Source of the DNA: a bacterium
GTDB taxonomy: Bacteria; Patescibacteriota; Patescibacteriia; CAIQCM01
Length of the DNA: 6,934 nt
Direction of reading: 5' to 3'
Assembly: GCA_023246535.1 (NCBI GenBank)
Contig: JAHFIF010000062.1
Location: forward strand, 1-6,934
In this document: positions 5,330 to 6,934 of the stretch, piece after piece
Numbering within the stretch: position 1 is the stretch's first letter
Layout of the letters: the number at the start of each line of letters is the position of its first letter
Made by a program: the position numbers and the translations under genes
Notes under the pieces: model-generated
The model's input: only the letters and a program-made list of their open reading frames with translations
The model's database searches: none
What the model was told of the DNA's origin: nothing

Positions 5330-6934
5330 TCAAATTTGCGCCCCCACCTTATAGGCGGCAAAAAAGGAGTCCGGAATATCATCAACCGCCTTACGCCAAT
5401 CCGGTCCGAATAACTCCTTGGCTTTCGTCTCGGTCGAGACCCATCGCAAAATTCCACCGCGGGCGACGACGTATACCTTGGGGTCGCTTTGGATTTTTAA
5501 CATGCGCATGCCTGGGCGGTACGTGATATTGCCGCCCAAGGGAATAGAGGCCATTTGACTGTCGGAAATCGTTTGAACTGACGCAAAATCTTTGTACCAA
5601 GTTAAAAAAGATTTATCGCTCGTAAAGACATAGCGTTTTCCATCGGCGCCGCAGTAATAGACGGCCGGAAGAGCGCCTTTAATGAGCGAGCCGGCGCTGC
5701 AATTGGCGGCAACGCCCGTTGCGACTGCAAGCCCCTTGTCGGTATTAATATCGGGAGTGTTTTCTAAGGCTTCGGACGGGACATACGCGCCGTCAATTGA
5801 CAGATCGACGGTAGGCGGCGATGTTTGTGGATTCTCATTGACATCGGTTTCATCGGTTTCGCCGATAACGGTAAAACCGTTCGACAAGCCGGTCGCCAGC
5901 AGCGTGCCAGCTGGATCAAAGCCTTCGACCTTGATCTTTCCGCTTGTCGTTGAGGCGTCGGGAACCGTCCAGCTGTATGAGTTTGACGTTATGACGTCGG
6001 CAATGGCCGTCCATGTCGTTCCGTTATTCGAGGAGTAAGAAACTCTGAATTTAGTAAACGCGCCGCCCGATGAGACCCAGTCAATGCCGAGCGTCGCGTC
6101 AGCTTGATAGCCGACGCCCGAAAACGAGCGAACAACGATCGCCGGGGTCGGCAAGATCGGCGGACTCGCATGACTGCCGATTATGCGTTGAAAGTTGGCT
6201 GTCACCGACAGGTCGTTGGTCACGTTGGTGTCGGTGCGCGGATTGGCGGTCGAAGAATCGGACCAATTCACGAAACGGTAGCCGGCGTTGGGCACGGCGG
6301 TGACGGCGGTGCCATCGGCGCCGTGGTTCACGGTCTGCGACAAAGATCCGGAGACTGTACCCCCCGCTCCCGCCGCATACGCGACAGCATGAGTATCAAT
6401 GGCAAAATTGGCGGTCACAGCGATGTTTCCCGTGACATTTGTGTCGGTGCGCGGGTTCTGCACAGAGGAGTCTGACCAACCCACGAAGTGATAATTGGCG
6501 GCAGGAACGGCGGAAACAGCCGAACCGGAAGAACCGTAATTCACGACCTGCGGAGAAATTCCGGAGATTGAACCGTTGGCGCCGGCTGTATACGTAACGG
6601 TATGGGAGCCAATATCCGTAACGCTAAAATTATCAAAACTAATCGTTCCGCTTCCGTATCCGCTCAATCCTTGGCGTCCTGACCCGGTAATCCTGTTCAC
6701 GTCGGTATCGTGCCATGTTTGGTTGAATATTTCGTTGTTGCCGTTGTCCAAATCCAAAATACGCGACGTTAAATCAACTTGAGATCCGTTCGTTTTTACG
6801 TCCGCGATCAGACGATAGTTATGATTGTTGACAAGCGTCGGATTACCATTCCCCACATATGTCCACGAACCGTTTATCATTCGGAGCGCGCCGGAACCAT
6901 CCCCCTGGTTACTAATATAAAATACATAACCGGT
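5330..6934 (-). CDS. Multidomain secreted/surface protein, lectin-like and InlB-B-like repeats (N-terminus missing)
   Basis: 534 residues are visible; the frame stays open to the right edge, so the signal peptide and start lie outside. The Met codon at 6880 is internal, because 18 sensible codons precede it (YVFYISNQGDGSGALR). Order: about 1-108, a beta-rich lectin or laminin-G-like domain ending in GTISFDNFSVTDI; 111-178 and 182-248, two InlB-B-like repeats; about 266-358, an Ig/FN3-like domain (YSSNNGTTWTAI, SYSWTVPD); 359-410, an acidic to neutral linker; 411-534, a C-terminal module (DGKRYVF, NITYRPGMRMLKI, GGILRWV, DDIPDSFFAAY) that I recall at the end of many Patescibacteria exported proteins. 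No transmembrane anchor or LPXTG is seen at the C-terminus. Likely exported, with roles in adhesion or cell-surface interaction; this is inference from domains. GC falls towards the lectin part (25 of 60 bases at 6601-6660). Confidence 0.88.
   Translation of the reverse strand, partial: TGYVFYISNQGDGSGALRMINGSWTYVGNGNPTLVNNHNYRLIADVKTNGSQVDLTSRILDLDNGNNEIFNQTWHDTDVNRITGSGRQGLSGYGSGTISFDNFSVTDIGSHTVTYTAGANGSISGISPQVVNYGSSGSAVSAVPAANYHFVGWSDSSVQNPRTDTNVTGNIAVTANFAIDTHAVAYAAGAGGTVSGSLSQTVNHGADGTAVTAVPNAGYRFVNWSDSSTANPRTDTNVTNDLSVTANFQRIIGSHASPPILPTPAIVVRSFSGVGYQADATLGIDWVSSGGAFTKFRVSYSSNNGTTWTAIADVITSNSYSWTVPDASTTSGKIKVEGFDPAGTLLATGLSNGFTVIGETDETDVNENPQTSPPTVDLSIDGAYVPSEALENTPDINTDKGLAVATGVAANCSAGSLIKGALPAVYYCGADGKRYVFTSDKSFLTWYKDFASVQTISDSQMASIPLGGNITYRPGMRMLKIQSDPKVYVVARGGILRWVSTETKAKELFGPDWRKAVDDIPDSFFAAYKVGAQI
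5333..5704 (-). other. C-terminal Patescibacteria-type surface module (protein domain)
   Basis: The last ~124 residues of the surface protein contain an initial Cys pair (NCSAG and YYCGADG), then GKRYVFTSDKSFLTWYKDF, IPLGGNITYRPG, DPKVYVVARGGILRWV, ELFGPDWRKAVDDIPDSFF and the end YKVGAQI. From memory, closely similar tails occur on many exported proteins of Uhrbacteria- and Magasanikbacteria-like genomes. Two similar halves, each with a strand followed by a W-containing turn (FLTWYKDF and LRWVSTET), suggest an internal repeat. Function is unknown to me; retention at the cell surface is a guess. Confidence 0.65.
6191..6391 (-). repeat. InlB-B-like repeat, second copy
   Basis: Encodes residues 182-248 of the visible surface protein: HAVAYAAGAGGTVSG, then AVPNAGYRFVNWSDSS and NPRTDTNVT, ending SVTANF. 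This is the pattern of the divergent InlB B-repeat / Flg_new type of domain. It follows the first copy directly and shares the exact string NPRTDTNVT with it. Confidence 0.8.
6401..6604 (-). repeat. InlB-B-like repeat, first copy
   Basis: Encodes residues 111-178 of the visible surface protein: HTVTYTAGANGSISG, then AVPAANYHFVGWSDSS and NPRTDTNVT, ending AVTANF. It aligns without large gaps to the copy just after it, so the pair arose by tandem duplication. DNA identity is visibly lower than protein similarity, which argues against a very recent event. Confidence 0.8.

Noticed and set aside
6878..6880. ATG at 6880 as the start of the surface protein
   Set aside because: The same frame is open for 18 more sensible codons to the window edge, and an exported protein would need a signal peptide, which is not seen after this ATG.
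1..6934. CRISPR arrays, tRNA/rRNA genes, insertion sequences, phage or defence genes
   Set aside because: No spaced direct repeats, cloverleaf-like sequences, transposase motifs or terminal inverted repeats were found on reading both strands.

Overview
The window reads as a chromosomal segment of a bacterium of roughly 55-60% GC with short intergenic spacers. Three things suggest Candidate Phyla Radiation (Patescibacteria). EF-Ts is of the short, single-core type (198 aa). Downstream of tsf there is no pyrH-frr. The secreted protein at the right edge ends in a C-terminal module that I recall from many Patescibacteria surface proteins (motifs DGKRYVF, LGGNITYRPG, ARGGILRWV). This lineage call is an inference from remembered protein patterns, not from a search. 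Stop codons are TAG, TAA and TGA. The TGA falls where that C-terminal module normally ends, so the standard bacterial code (table 11) fits and UGA recoding (Gracilibacteria/Absconditabacteria) does not.

Left half, plus strand: the 3' part of a ROK-family sugar kinase-like gene (1-705, start outside the window), a GT-B family 4 glycosyltransferase (864-2009), and an unrecognised 167-aa protein (2128-2631). Each is followed by its own hairpin terminator, and the last two have their own candidate promoter, so these look like three separate transcription units rather than an operon. The first two are sugar-related, but nothing shows they act in one pathway.

Right half, minus strand: glyceraldehyde-3-phosphate dehydrogenase (2717-3730), then upstream of it the translation pair tsf (3816-4412) and rpsB (4438-5178), which form an operon transcribed from right to left. 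A terminator separates tsf from gap, and the gap promoter overlaps the end of that terminator. At the right edge is a large multidomain secreted or surface protein (5330 to beyond 6934, N-terminus missing). It has a lectin-like beta domain, two tandem InlB-B-like repeats, an Ig-like domain and the C-terminal module. The plus- and minus-strand blocks converge at about 2632-2716.

I see no tRNA, rRNA, CRISPR, insertion sequence or phage gene. The window is mostly housekeeping. The less ordinary points are the orphan 167-aa gene, the divergent ROK fragment, the gap and rpsB leader structures, recurring extended -10 promoters, and the architecture of the surface protein. I found no convincing new multi-gene system.
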